Assembly (NCBI GenBank): GCA_039975755.1
Contig: JBDWGM010000066.1
Location: 25,081-89,080, forward strand
Source of the DNA: JABSSA01 sp039975755
Lineage (GTDB): Bacteria > Pseudomonadota > Alphaproteobacteria > Rhodobacterales > Rhodobacteraceae
Length of the DNA stretch: 64,000 nt
Direction of reading: 5' to 3'
The notes under the pieces were generated by a model, which made no database searches, was not told the origin of the DNA, and saw only the letters and a list, made by a program, of their open reading frames with translations. Each line of letters opens with the position of its first letter. Positions within the stretch are counted from its first letter, which is position 1. Of this stretch, positions 52,220 to 61,170 are shown piece after piece. A program made the translations under genes and the position numbers.

Positions 52220-53890
52220 CTATGCGTCACGCTTAGAATGCGCGAAATAGGCCCCCCAGGGCTCAAGTGTCAGTGTTTCGGCTATGTCTGCCATCGCGAA
52301 AGGCGCACTTATATCTCTGTGCCAATCTCCGGAGGGGATGTGTATGTCCTGTTCGGTGTCACTTAAATTAAAGGCGCAAAACACGGCGTCCTGACCAGAT
52401 TGCCGCACAAATGCCAGCCGATGTTCATCGGCTTGATGTATCTCAAGCGATCCTTTGCCCAAGGCTTTGCGTTCCTGTCGGTAGCGGATCATTTGTTTGT
52501 AAAACGCAAGTGTGCTGTCGCTTTCATCTGCTTGGCGTGCGACGGCGCGGTCCAAATGTTCGACAGCCACAGGCAACCAAGGCTTCGCTTCGGAAAACCC
52601 GCCATTTGAGTTGTCCACAACCCAAGGCATTGGGGTTCTGCATCCATCGCGTCCTTTGAATTTTGGCCAAAACCGAACGCCGTAAGGGTCTTGTAGGTCT
52701 TCGAACGCGACATAGGCTTCGGTCAGGCCCAATTCCTCACCTTGATACAAGCAAACGGACCCGCGCAAACTTAACAGTACCGCAGAATATAGGCGCAACG
52801 CCTCTTCGCTGAGGGCCCATCTAGAGGTGTGTCTAACAACATCATGATTGGAAAAGGCCCAGCAGGCCCATCCATCAGCGCCAACTTCTGAGAACTTTTC
52901 CAACACGTCTGCAACGCGATCACCCGAAGGATAGGAATTGGACAAAAAGGCAAAATCATAGCACATGTGCACTTTGTCGTTGCCACTGGTGTACTCGGCC
53001 TGAATTTCCAAACCGCGCTGACCGTCGCCGACTTCTCCGACCATCGTTGCGGCAGGGTATTGGTCAAGCAATGCCCGAAGTCGTTTCAGAAACGCGATGT
53101 TTTCGGGCCGGTTCTTATCGTACAGGTGATTTTGCCAGTTGTACGGGTTTACTGCGGGTGCAATCGTGTCATTGCGATCTTCGGGTGGCAAAGCAGGATT
53201 GTCGCGCAACTGTTCGTCGTGGAAATAGAAGTTGATCGTGTCCAATCGGAACCCATCAACACCGCGATCCAACCAGAACTGGGCGACATCCAACAGCTCT
53301 TGCTGAACCGCCGGGTTGTGTAGGTTCAGGTCCGGCTGTTCTTTCAGGAAATTGTGCAAATAATATTGCTGGCGTTCAGAGGACCATTCCCACGCTGACC
53401 CGCCGAAAATAGATAACCAATTGTTGGGGGCGGTGCCGTCAGGTTTTGCATCCGACCAAACATACCAATCCGCCTTTGCATTCACCTGTCCGGATCTGCT
53501 TTCACCGAACCAAAGGTGTTGATCAGACGTGTGGCTAAGCACCAGATCAATCAGAACCTTGAGGCCCAATTGATGCGCGCGCGCAATGAGGGTGTCAAAG
53601 TCCCCCAATGTGCCAAACATTGGATCCACATCGCGATAATCGCTGACGTCATATCCGAAATCCAGCATAGGTGAACGGAAGAACGGCGATATCCAAATGG
53701 CATCTACACCCAAGTCCGCAATATGGGGCAGGCGGTGAATGATACCTGACAGATCTCCAATACCGTCTCCGTTGCTGTCTTGATAACTGCGGGGATAGAT
53801 TTGATAAATCACAGCCCCCCGCCACCAATCTTTGTCGGGAGCCGTTTGTGGAGTAACAAGCTGTTCCATCTGCGTCATAATTTGAACCAT
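52220..53890 (-). CDS. aglA: Alpha-glucosidase AglA (GH13)
   Basis: Cytoplasmic hydrolase of alpha-glucosides (sucrose, maltose, trehalose class). 556 residues without a signal peptide. GH13 motifs: VIYQIYPRSYQDSNGDGIGD near residue 28, DLVLSHTSDQH, GFRLDTINFY with the nucleophile Asp, MVGEVGDG with the acid Glu, and FSNHDVVRH with the transition-state Asp. The QIYPRSY/NGDGIGD pair marks the oligo-1,6-glucosidase/AglA subgroup. It starts one base after the aglG stop. The permease imports the disaccharide and this enzyme splits it. Confidence 0.95.
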   Translation of the reverse strand: MVQIMTQMEQLVTPQTAPDKDWWRGAVIYQIYPRSYQDSNGDGIGDLSGIIHRLPHIADLGVDAIWISPFFRSPMLDFGYDVSDYRDVDPMFGTLGDFDTLIARAHQLGLKVLIDLVLSHTSDQHLWFGESRSGQVNAKADWYVWSDAKPDGTAPNNWLSIFGGSAWEWSSERQQYYLHNFLKEQPDLNLHNPAVQQELLDVAQFWLDRGVDGFRLDTINFYFHDEQLRDNPALPPEDRNDTIAPAVNPYNWQNHLYDKNRPENIAFLKRLRALLDQYPAATMVGEVGDGQRGLEIQAEYTSGNDKVHMCYDFAFLSNSYPSGDRVADVLEKFSEVGADGWACWAFSNHDVVRHTSRWALSEEALRLYSAVLLSLRGSVCLYQGEELGLTEAYVAFEDLQDPYGVRFWPKFKGRDGCRTPMPWVVDNSNGGFSEAKPWLPVAVEHLDRAVARQADESDSTLAFYKQMIRYRQERKALGKGSLEIHQADEHRLAFVRQSGQDAVFCAFNLSDTEQDIHIPSGDWHRDISAPFAMADIAETLTLEPWGAYFAHSKRDA

Positions 53891-53891
53891 C

Positions 53892-55031
53892 TTATTTGAC
53901 CGAGCCGGCCAACAGGCCGCGCACCAAGTACCGTTGCATTGTGAAGAAGACTAAAAGAGGGACCGCGATCGACACGAAGGCAGACGTCGCGAGAATTTCC
54001 CAATCTCCGCCCCGTGAACCCATCAAACTAAGCAATGCGCCTGTCAGAACCGTTCGATCATCACCAACCCCAAGGAACACCAAAGCAACCAGCAAGTCGT
54101 TCCATGTCCAAAGGAATTGGAAAATGGCGAAAGACGCCAAAGCAGGAAAGCTGAGCGGTAGGACTATTTTGAGGAAAATTTCAAAATCGGTGGCACCGTC
54201 GACTTTAGCGCATTCGATAATATCGCGCGGCAAACCAACCATGTAGTTGCGCAGCAGATAGATCGCCAATGGTAATCCAAACCCTGTATGCGCCAACCAG
54301 ACACCCAGATATCCTTTTCCAATCCCGATACTCAAATGTAGCCTGAGCAGTGGAATAAGCGCCAGGTGTAAGGGAACGACCAGTAAGCCCACGATGGCCG
54401 CGATAAGCAGTGCGCGTCCCGGAAACTCCATCCAGGCCAGTGCATAAGCGGCAAACGCAGCCACAAGGATTGGAATGATCGTCGCCGGAATCGAGACTGT
54501 CAGCGTATTTATGAACGCGCGTCCCACCCCGGCATCTGCGGTCGATGTGCCCAATACTTGCCGGTAATTGGAAAACGTAAATTCCGGCGGCGAAGAGGCT
54601 GTCATAAATATCCGAGGCAATCGCGCTCCTTCATAAGGGGTAGGCGAGGACAGTCGGAAATTCCCAGAATCATCAAGGCTAAGGCGCCATTCGTCTTTCA
54701 ATTCTACTTCATCACCGGGAGTGTTAGCTTGAGGTTCCCGAGAGGACGTGCCCCAAGCACTGACAGTTGCATCTGTCTCAGGAAACAATGATCCTTCGAT
54801 GATGTATAAGTCGCCGTCTTGCTTCGGATCGCCTGAAACGCGAATGGGCGACATTTGTTGTTCTTGGGTCGACATGGCTTTCCACCAACCGGACCCAGAA
54901 ATCTGTTCGCCCGTCCGAAAAGACGACACAAACAGACCAACTGTTGGGAATATCCACATGGCAACAAGGATGACGACCGACAAATGAACCGCCCACATGA
55001 GCGCGGGTTTTTGACCTGCAATGTTATCCAT
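53892..55031 (-). CDS. aglG: Alpha-glucoside ABC transporter permease AglG
   Basis: A 379-residue inner-membrane permease of the MalG type. A first membrane segment (about 12-33) is followed by an unusually long periplasmic region (about 34-165) typical of AglG. Five further segments follow, with the EAA loop AKVDGATDFEIFLKIVLPLS near residue 280. The C-terminus RYLVRGLLAGSVK is standard. The ATG shares its first base with the aglF stop (TAATG), so translation is coupled. Partner of AglF. Confidence 0.93.
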   Translation of the reverse strand: MDNIAGQKPALMWAVHLSVVILVAMWIFPTVGLFVSSFRTGEQISGSGWWKAMSTQEQQMSPIRVSGDPKQDGDLYIIEGSLFPETDATVSAWGTSSREPQANTPGDEVELKDEWRLSLDDSGNFRLSSPTPYEGARLPRIFMTASSPPEFTFSNYRQVLGTSTADAGVGRAFINTLTVSIPATIIPILVAAFAAYALAWMEFPGRALLIAAIVGLLVVPLHLALIPLLRLHLSIGIGKGYLGVWLAHTGFGLPLAIYLLRNYMVGLPRDIIECAKVDGATDFEIFLKIVLPLSFPALASFAIFQFLWTWNDLLVALVFLGVGDDRTVLTGALLSLMGSRGGDWEILATSAFVSIAVPLLVFFTMQRYLVRGLLAGSVK

Positions 55032-56029
55032 TATTGCATCTCCTTGCGCGCGTTGCGCACATTCCAGACGAGGATGGGTGACACCAGCAGCATGATGACA
55101 ATCGCAGACGCAGATCCGACACCCCAGTCAAAAGCGCGGAACAATTTGTCGTACATGTAATTGGCCAGAACCTGAGTTCCCCACTGGCCATTGGTCATCG
55201 CCAGGACGATGTCGAACACCTTGAGAACGGTTAGCGTGATCGTGGTCCACACAACGACAATGGTGGGCATGATTTGGGGGACTTTGATCTTGAAAAATAC
55301 CTGAAACGGATTAGCGCCGTCTACGATTGCGGCTTCGACGGTTTCTTCTGGAATGCCGCGCAAGGCCGCCCCCAGAATGACCATGGCGAACCCGGTTTGA
55401 ATCCAGACCAAAACGATCATCAAAAGAAGACTGTTCCAAAATGGCACGGTTAGCCACGTTTGTGGATCACCTCCAAAGAAGGTCCAGACCGCGTTCAGGA
55501 TGCCGATCTGCTCTGCGCCTTCCGGGCGCGTGTCGTACACCAGTTTCCAAATTACTGCCGCGCCGACAAATGAGATGGCCATTGGCATGAAGATCAGTGA
55601 TTTCGCGATGTTGCCCCAGCTGATGCGGTCAGTGAGCTGCGCCGCCAATAGGCCAAACGCCGTGGACATTGCAGGAACAACAATGAGCCAAAGCAGGTTG
55701 TTCCACAGCCCTTCCCAAAATTTCGGTTCGTCCAACATTTGGCTGTAATTTGCAAATCCTACAAATGCACCCCCTTGATCACGGTCAGTTAGGGACAACC
55801 ACAACGTGGCCACGACCGGATAGGCAAGATACATTGTCAGCGCGATGAGCGCGGGTAGAAGAAACAACCACGGACGGACCATATTGGCGCGGTTGATATT
55901 GCGCCCGATATTTGGTCCACGTGCGGGAAAGACAACTTTGTCGAGAAACAAGTTGGACAGATAAAAATACCCAACACATCCGCCCACACCAATCACAATT
56001 GTAGCAAGACCCTGAAGCGCAGGATTCAT
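55031..56029 (-). CDS. aglF: Alpha-glucoside ABC transporter permease AglF
   Basis: A 332-residue permease of the MalF type. It opens MNPALQGLATIVIGVGG and has about eight membrane segments; WLFLLPALIALTMYLAYPVV begins the core. The EAA loop is AAIVDGANPFQVFFKIKVPQ near residue 245. It lies 81 bases after aglE, across a 12-bp hairpin, and its stop overlaps aglG by one base. Confidence 0.93.
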   Translation of the reverse strand: MNPALQGLATIVIGVGGCVGYFYLSNLFLDKVVFPARGPNIGRNINRANMVRPWLFLLPALIALTMYLAYPVVATLWLSLTDRDQGGAFVGFANYSQMLDEPKFWEGLWNNLLWLIVVPAMSTAFGLLAAQLTDRISWGNIAKSLIFMPMAISFVGAAVIWKLVYDTRPEGAEQIGILNAVWTFFGGDPQTWLTVPFWNSLLLMIVLVWIQTGFAMVILGAALRGIPEETVEAAIVDGANPFQVFFKIKVPQIMPTIVVVWTTITLTVLKVFDIVLAMTNGQWGTQVLANYMYDKLFRAFDWGVGSASAIVIMLLVSPILVWNVRNARKEMQ

Positions 56030-56073
56030 GGCTCAGCCCTTTCGATTGGGAAATGACGTGACACACCTGAAAT

Positions 56074-56103
56074 GTCCCGACCCACGCAATTGTGGGTCGG
56101 GAC
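56074..56103. terminator. 12-bp hairpin between aglE and aglF
   Basis: GTCCCGACCCAC (56074-56085) and GTGGGTCGGGAC (56092-56103) are exact complements around GCAATT. It starts eight bases past the aglE stop (minus strand). No T tract follows, so it is more likely a stability or pausing hairpin that favours aglE mRNA than a full terminator. Confidence 0.75.
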
Positions 56104-56110
56104 TAGGTAT

Positions 56111-57460
56111 TTACTTCAAGGCATCCCAGCTTTTTTGGATTTCCGAAGCAACATCACCAGCGGCCTTGCCGCCAGCGTAATCCACCATTCCAGTCCAGAA
56201 CGATCCTGCGCCAACGCCGCCGGGCATCAGGTCAGAGCCGTCAAACCGGAAGGTCGTTGCGTTTAGCAAAATCTCACCCTGTTTCTTCAGTGCGCCATTT
56301 GCATAGAGATCGACATTGGCCGACTTAAGAGGCGTCAGAAAGCCTGCTTGAGCCATCCACACTTCGTGCGAAATGGGTGATTTCAGAAACTCGATAAAGG
56401 CACGAGATGCGTCACCGTCTTTTGTGATAAAGGCCAAGGTGCCCGCACCAAGAACCGGATTGCCGAGGTCTTTTTCCGCATAGGATGGAAAATAGAAGAA
56501 ATCGGCGTCGACACCCAATTCAGTGCCTTCTGGGAAGAACGTTGGGATGAACGATGCCTGACGGTGCATGTAGCACTGCGCAGGTGACGCAAACATGCCC
56601 AATGGGCTTTCACGGAAGTCTGTGGATGCAACGGTACCAGCACCGCCTGCAACATATTTGTCGTTCCGTGCAAATGCGCCAAATTCTTCGATTGCGGCAA
56701 CAACTTTTGGATCATCAAACTTTAGATCGTTTGAAACCCAAGCGTCATAGACATCGGCTGGCTGAGTGCGCAGCATCATGTCTTCGACCCAGTCGGTTGC
56801 GGGCCAGCCAGTCGCACCACCTGATCCCAAACCGATGCACCAAGGTGTTCCACCATCGGCGACAATCTGATCCGTCAAAGCTTTCAGCTCTTCCATCGTT
56901 GTCGGCACTTCGTAGCCAGAATCTTCAAAGTTTTCTGGGACATACCAAACCAGTGATTTGACATCGATCTTGTAGGGGAACGCATACAGATCTTTCGCCC
57001 CGTCAGCACCTGCATAGGATCCAAGACCAACCCAAGACGACCCTGCAGCATAATTGTCGGTCAACCATGTTTTGGTGTCGTCGCCCAATGGTGCCACAAA
57101 TCCTTTCGACACCAGTTCTGAAATCAGACCGGGTTGCGGCAGAATAGCAATATCCGGAGGCGAGCCAGCTTCTGTATCGATGACAATTTGCTGTTCGTAG
57201 CTCTCGGATGAAGAGTAGTTGACTGTTGCGCCAGTCGCTTCTTCGAAATATGCCAAAACGCTTTCAACCAATGTTTGGTCGCCGCCACGCCAAGGGCCGA
57301 AAATAGTTAATGTTTGACCTGTCAGATCTGTCGATGCTGCAAAGTCTTCATAGCTTTTCCAGTTGAACGCGCCTTCCCCTATTGGAAAGGGCATGTCTGC
57401 CGTTGCGGCATTGCCAACAAGCGCCAACGCAGCCGCGCTGGCTAGGAAACGTGCCTTCAT
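56111..57460 (-). CDS. aglE: Alpha-glucoside-binding periplasmic protein AglE
   Basis: A 449-residue exported solute-binding protein of the sugar (cluster B) type. Signal peptide about 1-21 (LASAAALALVGNAATA). The mature part opens with MPFPIGEGAFNWKSYEDFA, and LTIFGPWRGGDQTLVESVLAYFEE is typical of AglE. GGAGGACATC precedes the ATG. First gene of the agl operon, divergent from aglR across 234 bases that hold two LacI-type operators. Confidence 0.95.
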   Translation of the reverse strand: MKARFLASAAALALVGNAATADMPFPIGEGAFNWKSYEDFAASTDLTGQTLTIFGPWRGGDQTLVESVLAYFEEATGATVNYSSSESYEQQIVIDTEAGSPPDIAILPQPGLISELVSKGFVAPLGDDTKTWLTDNYAAGSSWVGLGSYAGADGAKDLYAFPYKIDVKSLVWYVPENFEDSGYEVPTTMEELKALTDQIVADGGTPWCIGLGSGGATGWPATDWVEDMMLRTQPADVYDAWVSNDLKFDDPKVVAAIEEFGAFARNDKYVAGGAGTVASTDFRESPLGMFASPAQCYMHRQASFIPTFFPEGTELGVDADFFYFPSYAEKDLGNPVLGAGTLAFITKDGDASRAFIEFLKSPISHEVWMAQAGFLTPLKSANVDLYANGALKKQGEILLNATTFRFDGSDLMPGGVGAGSFWTGMVDYAGGKAAGDVASEIQKSWDALK

Positions 57461-57525
57461 GATGTCCTCCCATAGCGGCCTGAGGCCGCGAATATTATCC
57501 CGCGCTCAAGAATTTGAATTAATTT

Positions 57526-57539
57526 CCAAAGCGCTTTGG
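57526..57539. promoter_or_regulatory. AglR operator, aglE side
   Basis: CCAAAGCGCTTTGG is a perfect 14-bp palindrome with central CG, the form of LacI/GalR-family operators. It lies 66 bases upstream of aglE and is the likely site through which AglR represses the operon. Confidence 0.8.
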
Positions 57540-57672
57540 TAAAATAAATCTGTCGGAACAATTGCTCTGTGTCAATGATTCCAATTGTTCTCTAAAAAAC
57601 TGTGAAAAATAAGCTTAAAAAGCTTTGTCTATTGAAATTTAGTGTGGCGCGTGTAGGGTTTGAATGTTTGTA

Positions 57673-57682
57673 AAAGCGCTTT
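57673..57682. promoter_or_regulatory. Second AglR operator, aglR side
   Basis: AAAGCGCTTT repeats the core of the palindrome at 57526. It ends 12 bases before the aglR start, so binding would block aglR itself. The two sites are about 147 bases apart, close enough for DNA looping. Confidence 0.7.
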
Positions 57683-57694
57683 GAGGATAAGAGT

Positions 57695-58732
57695 ATGAAT
57701 TTGCGCGAACTGTCGCAGATGCTCAAACTTAGTCAGACGACGGTTAGCCGAGCTTTGGGTGGATATCCCGAAGTGAAAGAGGCGACGCGTCAACGCGTGT
57801 TAGAGGCCGCGCGCCTTCATAACTATCATCCGGACGCGAAAGCCAAGAGTTTGGCAACAGGGCGTAGCATGTCCATTGGGCATGTCATCCCGTCGTTGTT
57901 GCATATGGAAATGACTAACGTCATCTTTTCCGAATTCATCGCCGGCGCGAGCGAGATTTATGCGGCTCATGGGTATGACATGGTCGTGTCAATCGTTGCG
58001 GATAAAGATGAAATGAAAGCGTATCGTGACATGGCCGCGCGACGACGTGTTGATGGAGTTATTGTGCATGGGCCTGTTAGGGAGGATCCGCGCATCCCTT
58101 TGCTGCGCGAACTCGGGCTGCCATTTGTTGTGCATGGCCGCTCCACGGGGGTAGAGGCGTCTTACAGTTGGCTGGATGTGAACAACCGTCGCGCAATTGA
58201 AAGGGCAACGCGATACCTGTTGGATTTGGGACATCGTAGAATTGGTTTGGTGAACGGACAGGAGCGGATGGATTTTGCTTTGCGGCGACGCGAGGGGTAT
58301 TTGGCCGCGTTGTCGGCATTCGATGTCTTGCAGGATGACGATTTGATGTCATCCGGCGATATGACTGAACCATACGGCTTCGTATCGGCCAATCAAATGC
58401 TGGAAACGAGTGATCCCCCGACTGCTTTTGTGTCTTCTTCCATCGTGCCAACATTAGGCATTCGCCGGGCCATTGAGGGACGCGGCCTGACAGTTGGGCG
58501 TGATATCTCCATTGTCAGCTTTGACGATGTGATCGGATCTTTGCCAAATGGAACGCCCGAGGACCCGACATACACAGCAACGCGATCGTCAGTCCGAGCA
58601 GCCGGACGGAGGTTGGCCGAAATGTTGATGGTGCGCATCGAAAACCCTCTCGCTCCAGACGAGACGGTGTTGTGGGAGGCCGAGATGCTTTTGGGCCAAT
58701 CGACAGGTGTTCCTCGTCCTGGGAAAAGTTAA
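57695..58732 (+). CDS. aglR: LacI-family regulator AglR
   Basis: A 345-residue repressor. The N-terminal helix-turn-helix reads MNLRELSQMLKLSQTTVSRALGGYPEVKEATRQRV (given here in part; LSQTTVSRAL is the recognition helix), followed by the hinge ARLHNYHPDAKAKSLATG. A periplasmic-binding-protein-like effector domain fills 60-335, with VSFDDVIGSLPNG near 275. GAGGAT precedes the ATG. It is divergent from aglE and has matching operators on both sides of the shared control region, so it should repress the agl genes and itself until an alpha-glucoside is present. Confidence 0.92.
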   Translation: MNLRELSQMLKLSQTTVSRALGGYPEVKEATRQRVLEAARLHNYHPDAKAKSLATGRSMSIGHVIPSLLHMEMTNVIFSEFIAGASEIYAAHGYDMVVSIVADKDEMKAYRDMAARRRVDGVIVHGPVREDPRIPLLRELGLPFVVHGRSTGVEASYSWLDVNNRRAIERATRYLLDLGHRRIGLVNGQERMDFALRRREGYLAALSAFDVLQDDDLMSSGDMTEPYGFVSANQMLETSDPPTAFVSSSIVPTLGIRRAIEGRGLTVGRDISIVSFDDVIGSLPNGTPEDPTYTATRSSVRAAGRRLAEMLMVRIENPLAPDETVLWEAEMLLGQSTGVPRPGKS

Positions 58733-58806
58733 ATCAATCAATCGATGAGTGCTACGGGGTGCACTATGCGCTTGAATTGACCCGCCGGACACGCGGGCTG
58801 GCATTT

Positions 58807-59472
58807 TCAGTAATCTGTGACCAAAAGGCGGGTAGGGTCCACATCTTCTTCGATGTCTGGAAAGCGTCCAATTGGGTCCTCGAACACATTATCTGTCACA
58901 TCGTCATTTACAGTAGAAACTTCGGTGATCAGGCACCTGCTATTTTCAGCCCAGAACGCATGCCAGATAGACGGCGGTAAAGTCACGCTTTGACCGGGTT
59001 TAAGACGAAGCAATTCGCCTTTGCCAAGGCGAACCGGAACAGCATCAGAAATGACGTCCAAGCCTTCGTCGCGATTGATTGATCCATCTGCATGGGCCGG
59101 GAAAAGTTCCAACACAAGATCACCACCGCCACGGTTGATGATGTCCTCGGTTTTGACGTTGTGGCGGTGCATCGGCGCCAATTGTTTGTCATCCGAGATC
59201 ATCATCTTTTCAGCGTACAACATGCCACGTCCAGAATTGAGTTCTGAGGCAAGACCGTTGCGCGTTGTAAAAAGGATCAGGCCGATTTCGTGGAATTTCC
59301 CCAATCCATAATCGGTGATATCCCATCCTAATTTGCGTTCACGAATTTGGGTCGTGTCGGCGTTTTTGAATTGCGACGGTCCCCAAAAAGCGAATGGAGG
59401 TAGCAACGCCCCAAAAGACGTTATGAAAGCCTCTGCGTCGGCCAATACGTCATTCAATTCGGAACGTTTCAT
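58807..59472 (-). CDS. D-lyxose-isomerase-like cupin
   Basis: A 221-residue cupin of the D-lyxose ketol-isomerase family (EC 5.3.1.15 in characterised members), which interconverts D-lyxose and D-xylulose and often D-mannose and D-fructose. Metal ligands are visible: His102 and His104 in PMHRHNVKTED, Glu109, and the His in PPSIWHAFW near 175. The stretch LGWDITDYGLGKFHEIGL near residue 48 is characteristic. It follows the fructokinase gene after three bases, so fructose or mannose metabolism is likely, linked to sucrose breakdown by AglA. Confidence 0.82.
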   Translation of the reverse strand: MKRSELNDVLADAEAFITSFGALLPPFAFWGPSQFKNADTTQIRERKLGWDITDYGLGKFHEIGLILFTTRNGLASELNSGRGMLYAEKMMISDDKQLAPMHRHNVKTEDIINRGGGDLVLELFPAHADGSINRDEGLDVISDAVPVRLGKGELLRLKPGQSVTLPPSIWHAFWAENSRCLITEVSTVNDDVTDNVFEDPIGRFPDIEEDVDPTRLLVTDY

Positions 59473-59475
59473 ATT

Positions 59476-60396
59476 TTAGCTTTCTAATTCATTGGCCCAA
59501 GGTGGATTTGCCCCGGCACGAGAAACTGTGATTGCCGCAGCGCCAGAGGCGAAATCAAGAGCTGTCCGCCAGACATCTGCAGGTGCTGATTTTAGTTCGG
59601 ATTTTTTCAATTTGCCTTGGACTTTCAAAGAATGCAGCACGCCTGCGTTAAACGTGTCACCTGCACCCACAGTGTCAACAACGTCGACTGATCTGGATGC
59701 GACAAAAACGGGATCTTGTCCGGCTCTGATGGCACTTGCGCCCTTGGCACCTTCCGTGAACAAAACAACACTTGGTCCGGCATCAAGCAATTGCGCGATA
59801 GCGTCTTGTACGGACCCGGTATCCGGCACGAGCCATTCCAGATCTTCATCTGAAACCTTGATGATGTCCGTGGCTGCCAACATGCGCTGTAAACGTGCCC
59901 GGTACGTTTGTGGGTCGTTGACGAATCCGGGCCGCACATTCGCATCCAACATACAAATGACGTCATCGGGCCGGTTGATGCATAGATGCGCCAGCGTGTC
60001 GGCAATGGGTGTCGGAATGAGGCTGATACCGCCAAAGACCATCGTTTGAACCGTATCGGGAAGGGCGGGCAAATCCGGCACGCCAATCATGCGCAAGGCA
60101 GAACCTTCGTCTTCAAAGCGATATTGTGCCTGTCCATCAACCAAAGTTACGACGGCCAATGTGGTCGGGCGATCGGATCGGATGCAATGGGTGCTGGAGA
60201 CATGAGACGCATCCAAATGCGCTTCGATTTGCTGGCCATATGCGTCAGATGACAAGCCGGTCAACAAACCTACTTCTGCACCCAAGCGCCCCAATGCGAC
60301 GGCAGTGTTCAATACGGACCCACCAACAAGTGGCAGCGGCGTATCGTTTTCGCCGGGCAACAGATCAATCAGGGCTTCTCCACAACACAGTATCAT
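59476..60396 (-). CDS. PfkB-family carbohydrate kinase, probable fructokinase
   Basis: A 306-residue ribokinase-fold kinase. The N-terminal motif ILCCGEALIDLLPGE and GGSVLNTAVALGRLG are PfkB signature 1 and the substrate lid. The catalytic motif is DTVGAGDTFNAGVLHSL near residue 250, with the base Asp. Fructokinases of the agl and sucrose context have this form. It lies just beyond the agl operon and aglR, with the isomerase-like cupin downstream. AglA splitting sucrose would free fructose for it. Confidence 0.88.
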   Translation of the reverse strand: MILCCGEALIDLLPGENDTPLPLVGGSVLNTAVALGRLGAEVGLLTGLSSDAYGQQIEAHLDASHVSSTHCIRSDRPTTLAVVTLVDGQAQYRFEDEGSALRMIGVPDLPALPDTVQTMVFGGISLIPTPIADTLAHLCINRPDDVICMLDANVRPGFVNDPQTYRARLQRMLAATDIIKVSDEDLEWLVPDTGSVQDAIAQLLDAGPSVVLFTEGAKGASAIRAGQDPVFVASRSVDVVDTVGAGDTFNAGVLHSLKVQGKLKKSELKSAPADVWRTALDFASGAAAITVSRAGANPPWANELES

Positions 60397-60573
60397 TGGT
60401 GATCTCGCTTCGTGTGATGTTTTATTTGCTACTTATGATATCGCTAACGGAAAGTACAAGCCCACCTTAACCGCGAACGATGGTCATTCCCATTTGTATC
60501 GGGCCGGTTTGATCTCTGCGAATGCGCCGAGGTGTCATTAACGCGTTAGAATACGCTCACTTCAAGCGGGCAT

Positions 60574-61170
60574 TCATGTCCGCGCGAAGGTAAATACAGC
60601 CAATCCAACGACCAGCAACATTGCAAGACTCATGCCGATGTTAATGGCGCGGTGCATTCGATGTGGCAGGTCAAGCTGCCCCAATTTAACCCCAAGCCAC
60701 AACCAAAGAAAATGAATCGGTATCCAGATAGCGTTGAATATAATGAATTTTAGGATCACTTCGGTCATCAAACTGGACGGGAAAAAGTTGAAGCCGGAAA
60801 AGATCGCTGTGTTCACGGCATAGGCTTTGGGATTGATGATTTGTAGTGCCAAACCACCCATCAATCCGGGCGGCTCACGAGCTTCGATGAATGCGATACG
60901 CGACCCTGCTGTCGCAATCCGGAAGGCGAGGTACAGCAAATAAGCCGTGGATGCGATGAATAAAACGGTGCGAATGCGCGGGTCAGCTATGATAATTGCG
61001 GCCAGCCCCGAAACCGTAGCCAAAGCGACAAGGTTATGACCCAGAAAGAGGCCTGTCAGGTAATGCACGCCTTGCTTGCGGCCAAAGGCAGAACCAACGC
61101 CCGCCAAGGACAAAACACCGGGGCCCGGCGTGATGATCAGGAAAAAGACGGTCGCCGCGAATATTAGCAT
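60574..61170 (-). CDS. LysE/RhtB-family exporter
   Basis: A 198-residue inner-membrane exporter of amino acids or related metabolites. Six hydrophobic segments; the family pattern FFLIITPGPGVLSLAGVGSAFG near residue 8 and GLFLGHNLVALATVSGLAAI are clear. Its ATG overlaps the upstream dehydrogenase stop by seven bases, so it belongs to the sugar-derivative operon. Ligand unknown. Confidence 0.88.
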   Translation of the reverse strand: MLIFAATVFFLIITPGPGVLSLAGVGSAFGRKQGVHYLTGLFLGHNLVALATVSGLAAIIIADPRIRTVLFIASTAYLLYLAFRIATAGSRIAFIEAREPPGLMGGLALQIINPKAYAVNTAIFSGFNFFPSSLMTEVILKFIIFNAIWIPIHFLWLWLGVKLGQLDLPHRMHRAINIGMSLAMLLVVGLAVFTFART

